Of a stretch of 64,000 nucleotides of DNA, positions 23,731 to 34,048 are shown in pieces. The translations under genes and the position numbers were made by a program. Below the pieces are notes generated by a model. The model was not told the origin of the DNA, did no database searches, and worked only from the letters and a program-made list of their open reading frames with translations. Source of the DNA: Phoma sp. XZ068 (taxonomy: Eukaryota; Ascomycota; Dothideomycetes; Pleosporales; Didymellaceae); NCBI GenBank assembly GCA_004835665.1, contig RBKR01000020.1:620001-684000 (forward strand), given 5' to 3'. The stretch's first letter is position 1. The number at the start of each line of letters is the position of its first letter.

Positions 23731-23757
23731 TTGATGTTTTTGATGTTTTGATGTTTC
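23731..23757. repeat. Short tandem repeat in gene leader
   Basis: Three adjacent copies of a TTGATGTTT-like 9-10 bp unit. On the minus strand this reads as a CATCAAAA-rich leader just before the ATG at 23719. A-rich leaders of this kind are common in well-expressed fungal genes. Confidence 0.6.
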
Positions 23758-23857
23758 AAAGATGCAAGCAGACGAGAGGCGATTAAAGGCAACGAAAAGT
23801 TGCCTCGCAAAGCGAAGGCTCCTGATAGTGGAGTGATGGAAAGAGACAGCCCTACCT

Positions 23858-23865
23858 TATATATA
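23858..23865 (-). promoter_or_regulatory. TATA box of the small orphan gene
   Basis: TATATATA, 139 bp upstream of the ATG at 23719; palindromic, so it is assigned by position. Confidence 0.5.
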
Positions 23866-25240
23866 CGGGTGGAGACGGAAGACGCAATTACTCCGCGATG
23901 CCAGATCATGCCTACAACAGTCAGGAGGCTGCAGTGACTCAGACACCATAATGGTGCAAGACAGGAAATGCTGGCGTGACAGATCCGCTTGCGGTCCGTG
24001 TCGACGCGTGATTCGTCAGTGATGAGTGATGTGGCGAAGCCGATACCGCTTCTCAGGGAGTCATGAACATCAACACCAGCCCAACTTCGCTTTCAACAAA
24101 AAATTGTCTCTGTTTCGACTCACAAAGATGGAAATATTGCGCTTTGCGACGGAAGGGCGCACTCAAGATGGCTATGCAGCGATTCTACCTTTCATTCCGA
24201 GCTCCTTCGGTGCAGCCTCAGAGCTTTCTCGCATGTTCCAAGGTTTTGCACGGTCCAACGATGCGAGCCTGATGTCAACCAAGTACCTCTGGAACACGTC
24301 AACTTAGGCTTCACCTCGTATCCCGAGCCTCTACAACGTTCTGTGGCGACTGCATCTCTCACGGGTTGTTTCAAGGTACTCACAGAAGAGACGGAAAGCT
24401 GCCTGATAGGGTCACGAAGTGTTGTCAAGCTGTCGCACGGCTCTCCTTGGTACCCAGATGGGCTGCTCAGCCAACACAGTCAATGACCACGCCCAGGGCA
24501 CTCCTAGTTCTCCCAGTGACTGCCTCTGGATGCTCCACTATGGTCACAACCCTGGCCACGATGAGTTGAGGTTCACGAAGGCACGTGGCCACTGCCGCCT
24601 GGAAAGGGTGTTCAGGCGACCAAACAGCAGTTCATGCAGGCATCAAATATCGTGATCTAAACAACTTTGGTGTGTCGTCCGAGTCTACACAAGGCTGCCG
24701 TTCCGTCGACACACTAGCAAGAGTCATTGCAGGTGTCATCGCGTCTACGCGCCCACACGTGCTCACGTGTAAATCCTTGGAGCCCCGCAACTGTACCGTG
24801 CAGCTGCCTATGATTCCATTGAAGTCATGTCTATTGCCGTATTATCCAAGCTTACAGCGCGAGGCAAAGATAGGCCGAAATCATTACAGAAGTCGGAGGT
24901 TGAGCATACTGTTTCGCCGACATGAAGATGTCGGCTCTCCACCATGTGTATCCGGACCCTAGATTGGCAACGAACGACGACTCTCATCGGTCGGAAACAG
25001 GTCGAAACGCGTAAGCTGGATCATCTTTTGCTACGCAAAGCGTCATTTGCGTCAGAAACAACCCGCTTTCGACTTTAGATCGCCTTCGCCATCACTTGGC
25101 GGGAATTGATGCAAGGTGCTATATACTGACGTCTGCCAGACGTGGCTGGTTAAGTCTGAAATGTCCTTTTGTTCCTTATTTCTATAAATTCATCCTCGCC
25201 TCTTGCTTCTGCTATCCGATTTTATCTCAGTCGGCTCACG
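23866..25240. other. Intergenic, no gene seen
   Basis: Only short frames with no recognisable domain. It holds the upstream region of the orphan gene at 23719 on one side and of the cytochrome b561 gene on the other. Confidence 0.5.
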
Positions 25241-26086
25241 ATGACTTTAGGTGTAAGCGCAGCCTTGCTGGCTTTAGGTGATTAACCACCACCGCACAAC
25301 GAAAGATCTGCACACCGGCTCACAATCTTCATAGCAGTAACAACGGTTTCCGCTCAATATGGTCCTGGTGGCCGATTTGGACCTGGTGGATCGAACAATA
25401 ATGGCGACGGCACGGGGTTCAACAACAACGGAGGGTTCGGCAGCGGTCGAGGCGGTCCACCACAATCCTTCATCGATGGCCGGCAAAAAGTCCTCATCGC
25501 ACACGGCGTTCTAGCATCACTGGCATTCGTTATCCTCTTTCCTGTTGGTAGCATCCTTATCCGTCTGGGCTCCTTCCGCGGCGCATGGCTCATCCATGGC
25601 TTGTTCCAGCTATTTGCATACTTGGTGTACACAGTGGCAGTTGGCATTGGTATCTGGTTGGCCAAACAGGCACCTGCTCAAGTCGGCCTGCTTCACAGCT
25701 ACCATCCCATCATTGGCCTGACACTCTTCGCATTGTTGTTCTTTCAACCCATCATGGGCTACATCCATCATCTAAGGTACAAGAAGTATCTGTGTCGCAC
25801 ACTCTGGTCCTATGGACATCTCTGGCTTGGCCGGATCGCTGTCACGCTGGGCATGATCAACGGTGGACTGGGTCTGCTTCTTGCATACGACGCCCCTTTG
25901 GGGTTCGCGCCTAGTCAAGGGCAGGTTATTGCCTACGGCATTGTTGCTGCTATCATGTGGCTGCTCTATGTGATTGCGGCTATCATAGGGGAGCGGAGGA
26001 GATCTATTGTTAGGAAGAATATCAACGATGAAGTGGAAGCCTCTTCAACGAATTCAATGGCTCACCACAAGGAGCGTTATGCGTAA
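25241..26086 (+). CDS. Secretory-pathway cytochrome b561-domain membrane protein
   Basis: Two exons, 25241-25277 and 25335-26086, with a 57 bp intron (GTGATT...CATAG); 262 aa. The spliced start MTLGVSAALLALAVTTVSAQ is a clear signal peptide split by the intron. A Gly/Asn-rich spacer of about 35 residues follows (GPGGRFGPGGSNNNGDG). Then comes a multi-helix domain with histidines placed as in cytochrome b561: VLIAHGVLAS, AWLIHGLFQ, LLHSYHPIIG and SYGHLWLGR. Such proteins bind two hemes and move electrons across membranes; fungal relatives are often fused to a DOMON domain, which is absent here. The C-terminal tail is hydrophilic and cytosolic. A role in surface redox or metal reduction is possible, given the iron-uptake genes 2 kb away, but this is inference. 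Confidence 0.83.
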
Positions 26087-26644
26087 GTTGTCCATGATGA
26101 CAAATGAGTTGTTCTATCATACTGACTCTACGGTAGATACCGCCATGACTAGAAAGTAACGTGTTCATATATAGTTAATCCCAGGACGGGAATAACCAGT
26201 AACACCGTTAGCAATAGCGCCAGATTGGATATTCACAGTTCAAGCTATACCTCTAATCGCGTCTAAACATGCTCCGTATCACTGTGGTGGAAATGACGGC
26301 TGACGAATATGATGCAAATTTTCTTCCTCCAGGTACAAGTTCAGCCATGCACGTTCGCACATGATATGCTCAGATCACGCACAATGAAAACATGCAGAAC
26401 TGAATTGTGCTCGCCCAATCATGCATGGCCTCGGTCCCTGACGCTAGCCCCCGCACAGCATGGAGTGAGTCTTGGCTTCCTTTTTTGTAAATGGTCTGTG
26501 CGCAAATGTACCATCGATGCATCACGAACGGTTCTGGACGCATCGCGTGGGGAGGAAGGCCGATCTCGCTAGAACGTCCTTTTTCTCAAAGCCTTGAATG
26601 TGCATCCCTCCTGAACAATCTACCAGACTCTGGGACAATTTGTG
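26087..26644. other. Intergenic
   Basis: No separate gene seen. An extra 5' exon of the arrestin gene could lie here, because that protein's first residues are atypical, but no convincing one was found. Confidence 0.4.
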
Positions 26645-27916
26645 ATGGGGAAGGCCAAACTTTCTTTGCAAGTACCGGCTAATCACACCATTACAATCGA
26701 CACCGCGGAACGCGGATTAAACTCACTCCTTCTTGGACAACTATCGTTCAACAACGTACCGCCACAATGCGACATTCAAATCACACTTGCAAGAGTTGGA
26801 CGACTAAGGCGAGGCAAAGAAACGGTGGATGGGACTGCTTCGAAGAACATGATGAGTGAGCTTGGTTTCATGGGATCTCAGAAAGAGCAGAAACGAGAGC
26901 AGTTCGACTACAAGAGTGCAGAGAAACTGTGTGGATGCTTGATAAGACCATCTCAGGCAACAGCTGGATCGAAGACTGTCAAGTATGACTTCCAATTGCC
27001 GATTCCTTCTTACCTTCCTGCAACAGCGGCTCTTCCAACGGTCGATATCACCTACGCCATTTTTGCAATTTGCGTCTTACCAAATGGTAAAATTACACAG
27101 ACCAGCCAGGATCTGCACATCATTCGCGAATATGCCTCACCTTTACGCCTGGAACCCTGTCGAACGGTGTCTTTCCCCGAGACATCGTTCACTGTCCGAG
27201 CCAGCTTCGATTCGCCAGATCTCGGATCCAAGAACATCACCATCCCAACCACTCTGCAACTCAACGGACTCAGCCTGCCAAGCACAAACTCGATGCGCAT
27301 AAACGAGACACGGTGGCTAGTTCCCCGTGAGATCAAATGGGAGTTTGAGGAGTCTGCCGTCCTCGTTACCGGGTTTCCAGATGCCACAGGCCACCTCCCA
27401 ATGTCAACTGCCCAACGCGTTATCAAGAAGCGCAAACTCGCAATCGGAAGAGAGAAGTTTAAGCTGAGATACCCATTCACACGATCCGGAAACACGTACA
27501 TCCGCATGCTCTCAGACAACACAGGCATGGAGATTCCTTTCCACGTCACAGTCCCAAAGGACACTCCGCTCGGAGATAGCACCGCGCTTTCCGTTGCGGG
27601 CGGACACATTCTGCACACCGTTCTCTCCTCCGAAGCACCAATCGACCCCAACTTGCCGCAAAAGAGGTTTGCAGTGTATCTCGAGTACAAACTGCACATC
27701 TGGCTGCGTATTGGAGAAGACGTGTTCGATGAGGCGTCTGGGGATCTGGTGAACCGTAAAATGGATGAGATGGCGTATACGGTGCTGTGTCCGCTGACAG
27801 TGCAAAGCGCACAAGCTCAACAGGACGACCAGGATGAGGAGCCGGTGCCGATGATTCCACCCAGCTACGACGGTGTGTGGGAACAGCCTCCTCCGGATTA
27901 CACCACATATAGCTGA
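26645..27916 (+). CDS. Alpha-arrestin-like ubiquitin-ligase adaptor with PY motifs
   Basis: Single exon, 423 aa from the ATG at 26645. The arrangement suits an arrestin fold: beta-rich N-terminal part with RGLNSLLLGQLSFNNV, central KYDFQLPIPSYLP, and a second beta-rich half with FKLRYPFTRSG and AVYLEYKLHIWLRIG. The C-terminus has two PPxY motifs, PPSY at residues 405-408 and PPDY at 416-419. In fungi these recruit the Nedd4-type ligase Rsp5 so that arrestins can direct ubiquitination and endocytosis of plasma-membrane transporters. The cargo is unknown. The first 30 residues are not like canonical arrestin N-termini, so a missed 5' exon is possible. Its position between a cytochrome b561 gene and fet3/ftr1 is suggestive only. 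Confidence 0.75.
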   Translation: MGKAKLSLQVPANHTITIDTAERGLNSLLLGQLSFNNVPPQCDIQITLARVGRLRRGKETVDGTASKNMMSELGFMGSQKEQKREQFDYKSAEKLCGCLIRPSQATAGSKTVKYDFQLPIPSYLPATAALPTVDITYAIFAICVLPNGKITQTSQDLHIIREYASPLRLEPCRTVSFPETSFTVRASFDSPDLGSKNITIPTTLQLNGLSLPSTNSMRINETRWLVPREIKWEFEESAVLVTGFPDATGHLPMSTAQRVIKKRKLAIGREKFKLRYPFTRSGNTYIRMLSDNTGMEIPFHVTVPKDTPLGDSTALSVAGGHILHTVLSSEAPIDPNLPQKRFAVYLEYKLHIWLRIGEDVFDEASGDLVNRKMDEMAYTVLCPLTVQSAQAQQDDQDEEPVPMIPPSYDGVWEQPPPDYTTYS

Positions 27917-28351
27917 AGGCTTCATGGCGCTATCACGCTTGCTGGAGGATCCACAGAGACCTGAAGGCTGGCCTGACAAGGATTGATCATAGTTGAACCC
28001 GATTTGACAACCCAATTACGAGAGGGAGTCAAATCCATACTGAAGCACATCCGCTACGGGAGCAACCTTGCAAGGTACTCCCGGCGACTGCTGATCACAC
28101 GGAGATTCGAAAGTGGCACAGGGAAAAACAAAGATGAGTCGGTGAGCTGAACTGTCCAACTTGCCTTGCGCGGGACCGAGCATCAAAGCCATCCCCACGA
28201 CGCAGGAGAATACAGTGACGCACGAGGAGGATATCTTGAGCAGAAGTAGAGGCAAAAGTCAAGACAGAAAAGTATATATTCCGTATGGAAAAAACGAACA
28301 TCGCTAAAACCAAACTTCCATCATTCGTCGTCTCCATATATGTTCAGTTCA
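27917..28351. other. Intergenic between convergent genes
   Basis: No gene seen; holds the 3' ends of the arrestin and ferroxidase genes. Confidence 0.5.
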
Positions 28352-30281
28352 TTACCTCGTCTTCGAGCCCACGGGTTTCATTCCATACCATCCAATCACC
28401 GCCATACCCAAGAATGCACTCACGCAACTGAACACTAGCGCTACAATGCCCTTCGCCGTGAAGCCGGCTGGCAGGAAACCTGGGCTCTTAGTCTGGCCCG
28501 ACAAATCCAGCAGGTTCACCGTGTTACCAGCTGCATTACCAGCAGTAGGCACATTACCCGCCTTGCACACATCCAAGTGATCTTGTGGAATCTTGCCGTT
28601 AAGCTGTGACTGAAGGGCCAGAGGAGCTTCGACGAACGTGATGGCGAGGCCGGAGGTCATGTGCCATTCGAGATGGCAATGCTATGAGGTTGTTAGCATT
28701 GATCAATGGTCATCAGCTTCGCGGCTGGGAGAGGGAGCTTACGAAGAGCCAGATACCAGGGTTGTCAGACTGGAAGCGCAGTACAATGTGGCCGTTGGGA
28801 CGGACGAGGGCGGTGTCACGGCGCATCGGCGTGGCAGCGTAGGTGGTGTGCGTGCTATTGTTGGGATCGAACGCGCCTGCCTCTTCTTCGGAGCGGGCGA
28901 CGACCTGGAAGGCGTGACCGTGCAGATGGAAAGGGTGCTTTCCGGGGTCATCGTTGTTAAGGATGATCTCTACGACTTGGTTTTGCTCGAGCACGAAGGG
29001 GTTGGTGTTGTATCCGTAGATTACGGGGTCGGTTGCGTTGGCACCTGTGGAGAGGGCTGTGAAGAGTGTCTGTGGGAAGAGTCAGAAGGGAGGTTGGCCT
29101 GAAGATCGTTTGGATACGTACAGGCACCTTAGGAGCTACGTAGGTGATGTCGTTGAAAAACGCATAGTTGGCTCCGTCGTTCAGGTTGTCCATCTTCATA
29201 TCCAGGGTGATCGACCTATCAACCTTGGAGTATAGGGCCTCCTTGTCGTAGGGGACAAGTGCGAAGTCATCGAACTGGGCATCGAAAGAGTCAACAGGCT
29301 TGGCTTCAGGCTTCGCCTTGCTGTCGTCGTATACGAGCCATCCCGTAACATTTTGGTTAAGACCGTCTGGGACAACATCGAAGAGATCCTGCAAAGTTAT
29401 GATTAGCGCATTGATAAAGGTGGTGGGCATAGTAAACATACCTCGTCCATAGAACCAACGAATGCAAAGTTCGAGCTCGTGTCGTTCTTTGCAGTAACCA
29501 AGACACTGTACCTCTGAGCTGCGGTCATATACAGCATCTCTGCATCCATGGGCTCTGTGTAGATACCATCGACTTCTACAACGCGCATAGTGTGATCCTC
29601 GAACCATACATATTGTGCTGCAAAGGCACCAATGTTGATCATGCGGAACATGTACGTCTTGCCCGGTTGGATCTTGACAGAAAGGTTCTGCGTATCGTTG
29701 ACCAAGGCAGCCTGAGGTACGGGCTCTGCCCCAGAGGGATTTGCCACGCTGATGAAGAAGTCATTCAACTTGGGCATCGACTCATGGTACCAGTCGGAGA
29801 AGGTCAAGACAACCTCCTCGTCGTACTGGTCCTTGAAGGGGTTCTCGGGGTCATGGACAATGAAAGCACCGCGGAGGCCATCTGGGTACTGACCGCGCAC
29901 GTGGCTGTGATACCAATATGTACCTGGCTGGTCGACAGTGAAGTTGTATGTGAAGGATGACCCGGGGACAATTGCGCATTGAGTAACGGCGGCGGGTCCA
30001 TCCATGTGTGTCGTGCCGTTCATGTACAGACCGTGAAAGTGCAGACTTGTGCTCTCATTGCCCAGTGAGTTCTTGACGTTGACAATGACTTGATCGCCCT
30101 TGTTTGCGACAATGGGAGGAATTGGCCATTGTCCATTGATGCCAATGACTGGACGGTTGTACTGACCGTCCGGATTGGCATATGTCCACGCTACATCAAA
30201 GTCATATGTAACGGTAGCGGACCTGGCTGCTGAGATGAGGAGACCTATAGGCAGAAGGAAGCTCGACAGAGAGATGGCCAT
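28352..30281 (-). CDS. fet3: Fet3-type multicopper ferroxidase
   Basis: Oxidises Fe(II) at the plasma membrane and passes Fe(III) to the Ftr1 permease in reductive iron uptake. Four exons: 30281-29442, 29388-29122, 29069-28743 and 28681-28352, with 52-61 bp introns; 587 aa. There is a signal peptide (MAISLSSFLLPIGLLISAARS). Three cupredoxin domains carry the copper ligands: STSLHFHGL, YWYHSHVRGQ, KHPFHLHGHAF and, rebuilt across the last intron, HCHLEWHM. Several N-glycosylation sequons are present. A C-terminal membrane segment (GIVALVFSCVSAFLGMAVIG) anchors it with a short cytosolic tail, as in Fet3 and unlike secreted laccases. It is divergent from the ftr1 gene. Confidence 0.95.
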
Positions 30282-30429
30282 GATCAGTCTGGGAAGACCT
30301 CAACCGCGGTAGGGTGAGGAAGTGAAACTTGAGAGTGAGAAGTAGAACAGCGACCGGCGATTGATCGTGCTGTCAAGATCACAACTGATCAGATGAAAAA
30401 GATTAGATTCCGAGGCCGCAGAAGGCGCG

Positions 30430-30438
30430 ATCAGATAA
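30430..30438 (+). promoter_or_regulatory. ATCAGATAA, iron GATA-factor site (fet3 side)
   Basis: Exact match to the ATCWGATAA element described for fungal iron-responsive GATA repressors, 149 bp upstream of the fet3 ATG. Confidence 0.72.
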
Positions 30439-31135
30439 GCCGGTGCCGTGGAAAAAGCCTTTGCTCGCTACACAAAAAAACTCGTCCCGTCAGTATGATC
30501 AATCTTATTGTAAGGTTATCAGATCATCGGTAGATTAAACTAGTTCAAGTGCAGCCATGAAGTGGAGTTAAACCTCGCGATTCGTGCGCCGTATTTCGCT
30601 CAGCCGGGATCTGGCACTGGAAATGTAGCACTATCATAGTACACTTTTCACGCTATAGCGAACCATTCGTATTGTGGCGAATGGCGATGAGCGCTGTACA
30701 ACCGAGGGTGGGGAAGCCATCATCTGGAGTGTGGTTATCGGCCCATCTGATAATCTGGACCCCAATCGCCTTGGGGTCAGGGTAAAAGCCAGCTGCTTGT
30801 TTGCGTCTTAAAGCCGCACTTACGCGGACTAGCGCCGCCACGGAGGCTTGATTGGTATTGGCCTGCTTAGTAGGCCGCAGATCGTGAATTACATTTGCCC
30901 GAGCAAGTGGCAGGAAGCGGGTGTTAGACCATTTTGCGATAGCAGTGCTCCATGTCCGACTCGAGTTTGCTGCCCATGGTGAAGCTTAGCGAAGTACGTT
31001 AGCGAAATACGGTCGGGCTGGCTTTAGAGTAGGACCGCCTCGGAAGGCGTAAATTGATGGTGTCGCTTGAGGCTTTTTGCGTTTCTCTCGCTACGCTCAT
31101 CAGATTAGATTTTCCCCTCTCGAAATCTTTTCCTC

Positions 31136-31144
31136 TTATCTGAT
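31136..31144 (-). promoter_or_regulatory. ATCAGATAA, iron GATA-factor site (ftr1 side)
   Basis: Reverse-strand exact match (TTATCTGAT on the + strand), 44 bp upstream of the ftr1 ATG. Confidence 0.72.
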
Positions 31145-31187
31145 CATCTTCAGTCAGTTGCGCAAGCAAGCAGTTTGTAGCACCAAG

Positions 31188-32435
31188 ATGCCTAACGTCT
31201 TTGCTGTACCAGGTACGCTATGATAGACGCATCTCTTACAGTTGCCTCTACGAATGACTGTACTGCGATTGCTGACGTTTGAGAACAGTCTTCTTCATCT
31301 GCTTCCGAGAGTGTTTGGAGTGCAGCATCATTGTCTCTGTGCTCCTCTCTTTTCTCAAGCAAACACTTGGCCCTGAGCATGATGCCGCAATCCATAAGAG
31401 ACTCGTTCGCCAGGTTTGGGCTGGGGTAGGTGCCGGAGTCTTGATCTGTTTGATCATTTGCGCTGGTGTGATTGGAACCTGTTAGTATCTCATGTCTTTG
31501 GTCCGACGTTTATTGACAAAGTCGCAGTCTACACTGCAGGCCAGAACTCTTTCGAGAAGGCCGAGAACATCTGGGAAGGTGTTTTTGGGCTGTTGGCTAG
31601 TATCATTATTACCATTATGGGTGCTGCGCTGCTCCGCGTTAGTAAACTTCAGAACAAGTGGAGAAACAAGATCCGCAAGGTACTTGACGACAAGGACACC
31701 AAGCCAATCGGAGGCCGTTTCAAGAGGTGGTCTGAGAAGTACGCCATGTTCATCCTGCCCTTCATCACTGTTCTCCGAGAAGGCATCGAGGCTGTCCTCT
31801 TCATCGCTGGCGTGGTCATCGGTCTGCCAGCGACGTCTATTCCCCTCGCTGCCATCACTGGCCTCGCCGCTGGAGCAGTCATCGGCTACGTGATCTACAA
31901 GGGCGGCAACAAGTCGTCGCTACAGATCTTCCTTGTCGTTTCAACATGCTTCTTGTACCTCGTAGCTGCTGGCCTTTTCTCCAAGGGAGTCTGGAACCTC
32001 GAGCAGGATGCGTGGGTCAGGATTGCAGGAGAGGGAGCTGCAGAGGCTGGTAGCGGCCCCGGAAGTTACGATATCAGGAACAGTGTTTGGCACGTCAACG
32101 TAAGTATTGTCCCATCTAATACAATGCATTCGTTGCTAACAACACGATAGTTCGGCTCACCTCTTGAGAATGGCGATGGCGGTTGGGGTATCTTCAACTC
32201 TCTGTTCGGATGGCAGAACAGTGCCACATACGGCTCCGTCATTTCGTATAACCTTTACTGGGTCGCTGTCATTGCGGGCTTCATCTACCTCGCATGGAAG
32301 GAGCGCAAGGAGGTCGTCTCTGATGAGCCAGAGGAGATGAGCGAGACATCCAGCGGCCACGCAGAAGTTGCGGGGAAGAAGGCCAGCGGCGAGGGGCACG
32401 CATTGGAGTCGAACGTTAGGGAGATCCGTGCATAA
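31188..32435 (+). CDS. ftr1: Ftr1-type high-affinity iron permease
   Basis: Membrane permease that takes up iron oxidised by Fet3. Four exons: 31188-31212, 31289-31480, 31528-32099 and 32151-32435, with introns of 76, 47 and 51 bp; 357 aa. The 25-nt first exon encodes MPNVFAVP and a split Val codon. The two iron-binding R-E-x-x-E motifs are present: FRECLECSIIV (RECLE) in helix 1 and VLREGIEAVLF (REGIE) in helix 4. About seven membrane segments are visible. The second acceptor was chosen because it restores GTFYTAGQNSFEKAENIWEG (in part FEKAENIWEG), matching the family. The C-terminus is hydrophilic. It forms a divergent pair with fet3 and shares its GATA-type sites. Confidence 0.95.
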
Positions 32436-33181
32436 GTATTGAGGTACTTGCTCAGGACTGTATAAAACATATGGGGAGGACGCGCAGGTTCGGGCGTTGG
32501 TGTTGCATCTACACCCTCCTTCTAGACTCTTTCTAGAGTCTACGAATTGCATTCATTCAGTACCTTACCAACAGTCTTGTGGTTTGCATATCGCATATCA
32601 TAGTGTTCTATCTTTGCACACTGCGCCCGCAACTCAGCCGCAGTCAGATCCTCACACTAGCGTCCAAAAAGTGGAGCCTCATCCCTTGTGAGGGAAAGCC
32701 GAAACATCACAACATGTCAGGGGAACCGTGATCACCGCACTTCATAATCTCCAGAGCTCCACAATCTCCGCTTGCAACGACCACGAGGTGGAGGAATCAA
32801 GCCTCAACGATCGTCTCCACTCAATGGTAGGGCTCAATGGCAAGACGCACTCTTTGTCAGACTTTCTGCGTCGAAAAGCAGCGTCGTGAGCACTAACTTT
32901 AGAACGGACATGATGTGCCCAGGCACCCGGCACTACTCGCCAATGATACGGTAGGGTATGTCGTAAGCCGTGAGATGAGCTGTGGCTGTGACAAGAATTG
33001 TGCAATGTTGAGTTTATAAGATGTGGGTGCGCTGTTTGCGATTTCGCACTTCGCGTTTGCTATCGATACCTTACGCGTTTGACATCACAGCTCTCCTTCT
33101 ATCACTCTCACCTCTACTTCTCTTTACAATCGAGTCCTCATCCACATCACCCTCTCTCAAACAAATACACCACCGCAAATC
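32436..33181. other. Intergenic
   Basis: No gene seen. The right third is a pyrimidine-rich stretch (33080-33180) that ends in a short leader before the next ATG. Confidence 0.5.
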
Positions 33182-33772
33182 ATGAAGTTCACACTCATCG
33201 CCGCGGCCCTCGCCGCCACGACCGCAGCCGACTTCGTCGTCGTCACTGCCCTCCCCACTCCCACCGATCTCTCCCAGCTCCTCAACGTACGTTGTGCCTC
33301 CCCACTTACCTCCACATCCCCGCTTAACACTCCCTAGCTCAAATCCTACGCCTCCTCGCTCGCTGGCTACGTAACCGCAGAGCTTGCATCCTTCACCGCC
33401 GCCGCAAACCCCAGCGCCGTCTCCGAAAAGGCCAAGATCCAAAAGGAGCTTGCTTCCTTCGCCGCAACCGCCAGCTTCTCCATCCCCTCTGGCGTCACTG
33501 CTCTGACTGGCCTCGAGACATTCACTACTGTGCCTGCGTGGTACAGCGCGCTGCCCAGCGACGTCAAGAGCTACTACGACAAGAACAACGCTGTCGTTGA
33601 GAGCATCTTGTTCCGCGCGGCGGGCGCGAACCAGACTGGAAGTGCGAGCGGAAGCGGAAGCCCGACGAGGTCTGGCACTGGTGCTACTGCGTCGCAAACT
33701 GGTGCCGCCAACAAGGTTGCTGTTATGGGCGCTGGTATGGCGGCGGCGTTCCTTGGTGTTGTTGCTCTGTAA
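33182..33772 (+). CDS. Small secreted, probably GPI-anchored protein (paralogue A)
   Basis: Two exons, 33182-33286 and 33338-33772, with a 51 bp GTACGT...CTAG intron; 179 aa. Signal peptide MKFTLIAAALAATTAA. A mainly helical Ala/Ser-rich domain of about 100 residues has no known family I can name. It contains the segment FTTVPAWYSALPSDVKSYYDKN. A Gly/Ser/Thr-rich linker follows, then a hydrophobic C-terminal tail (VMGAGMAAAFLGVVAL), the usual layout for a GPI-anchored wall or membrane protein. The gene 2.3 kb downstream encodes a shorter protein with the same layout and a matching WY-[SN]-A-[LM]-P segment, so the two look like paralogues. Function unknown. Confidence 0.8.
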
Positions 33773-34048
33773 GGGGTATTCTTGTGTTGAGGACGAAGGG
33801 GCAAGTCGGTGATAGAGGATGCCTTGTGATGTTCACTTTAGTTCATGATACCATAGACATTGATTGATGCGCAACTTACCTCACGTTTCCCTCTTGCTCG
33901 ATTAGCCTGATGTGACATGTCGTTGCCGCATCTCATGCTGTACAAGACTCGACCAACCTCACTCCTTGTAAAAGACCCACAATCGTATGCAACATATAAC
34001 ACATGGACAAACACATTCAAGCTTGTACCTTTATATTCAACTCAACTC
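33773..34048. other. Short intergenic between convergent genes
   Basis: No gene; 3' regions of paralogue A and the dioxygenase-like gene. Confidence 0.4.

Larger units (their letters stand above)
30282..31187. promoter_or_regulatory. Divergent fet3/ftr1 promoter
   Basis: A 906 bp region between the two start codons. It holds two full ATCAGATAA sites in opposite orientation, each 44-157 bp from one of the two start codons, plus weaker GATA-like elements (TTATC at 30516-30520; ATCAGATTA near 31099). This layout fits shared control by an iron-sensing GATA repressor of the SreA/Sre1/Urbs1 type. No extra gene is supported inside it. Confidence 0.75.
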
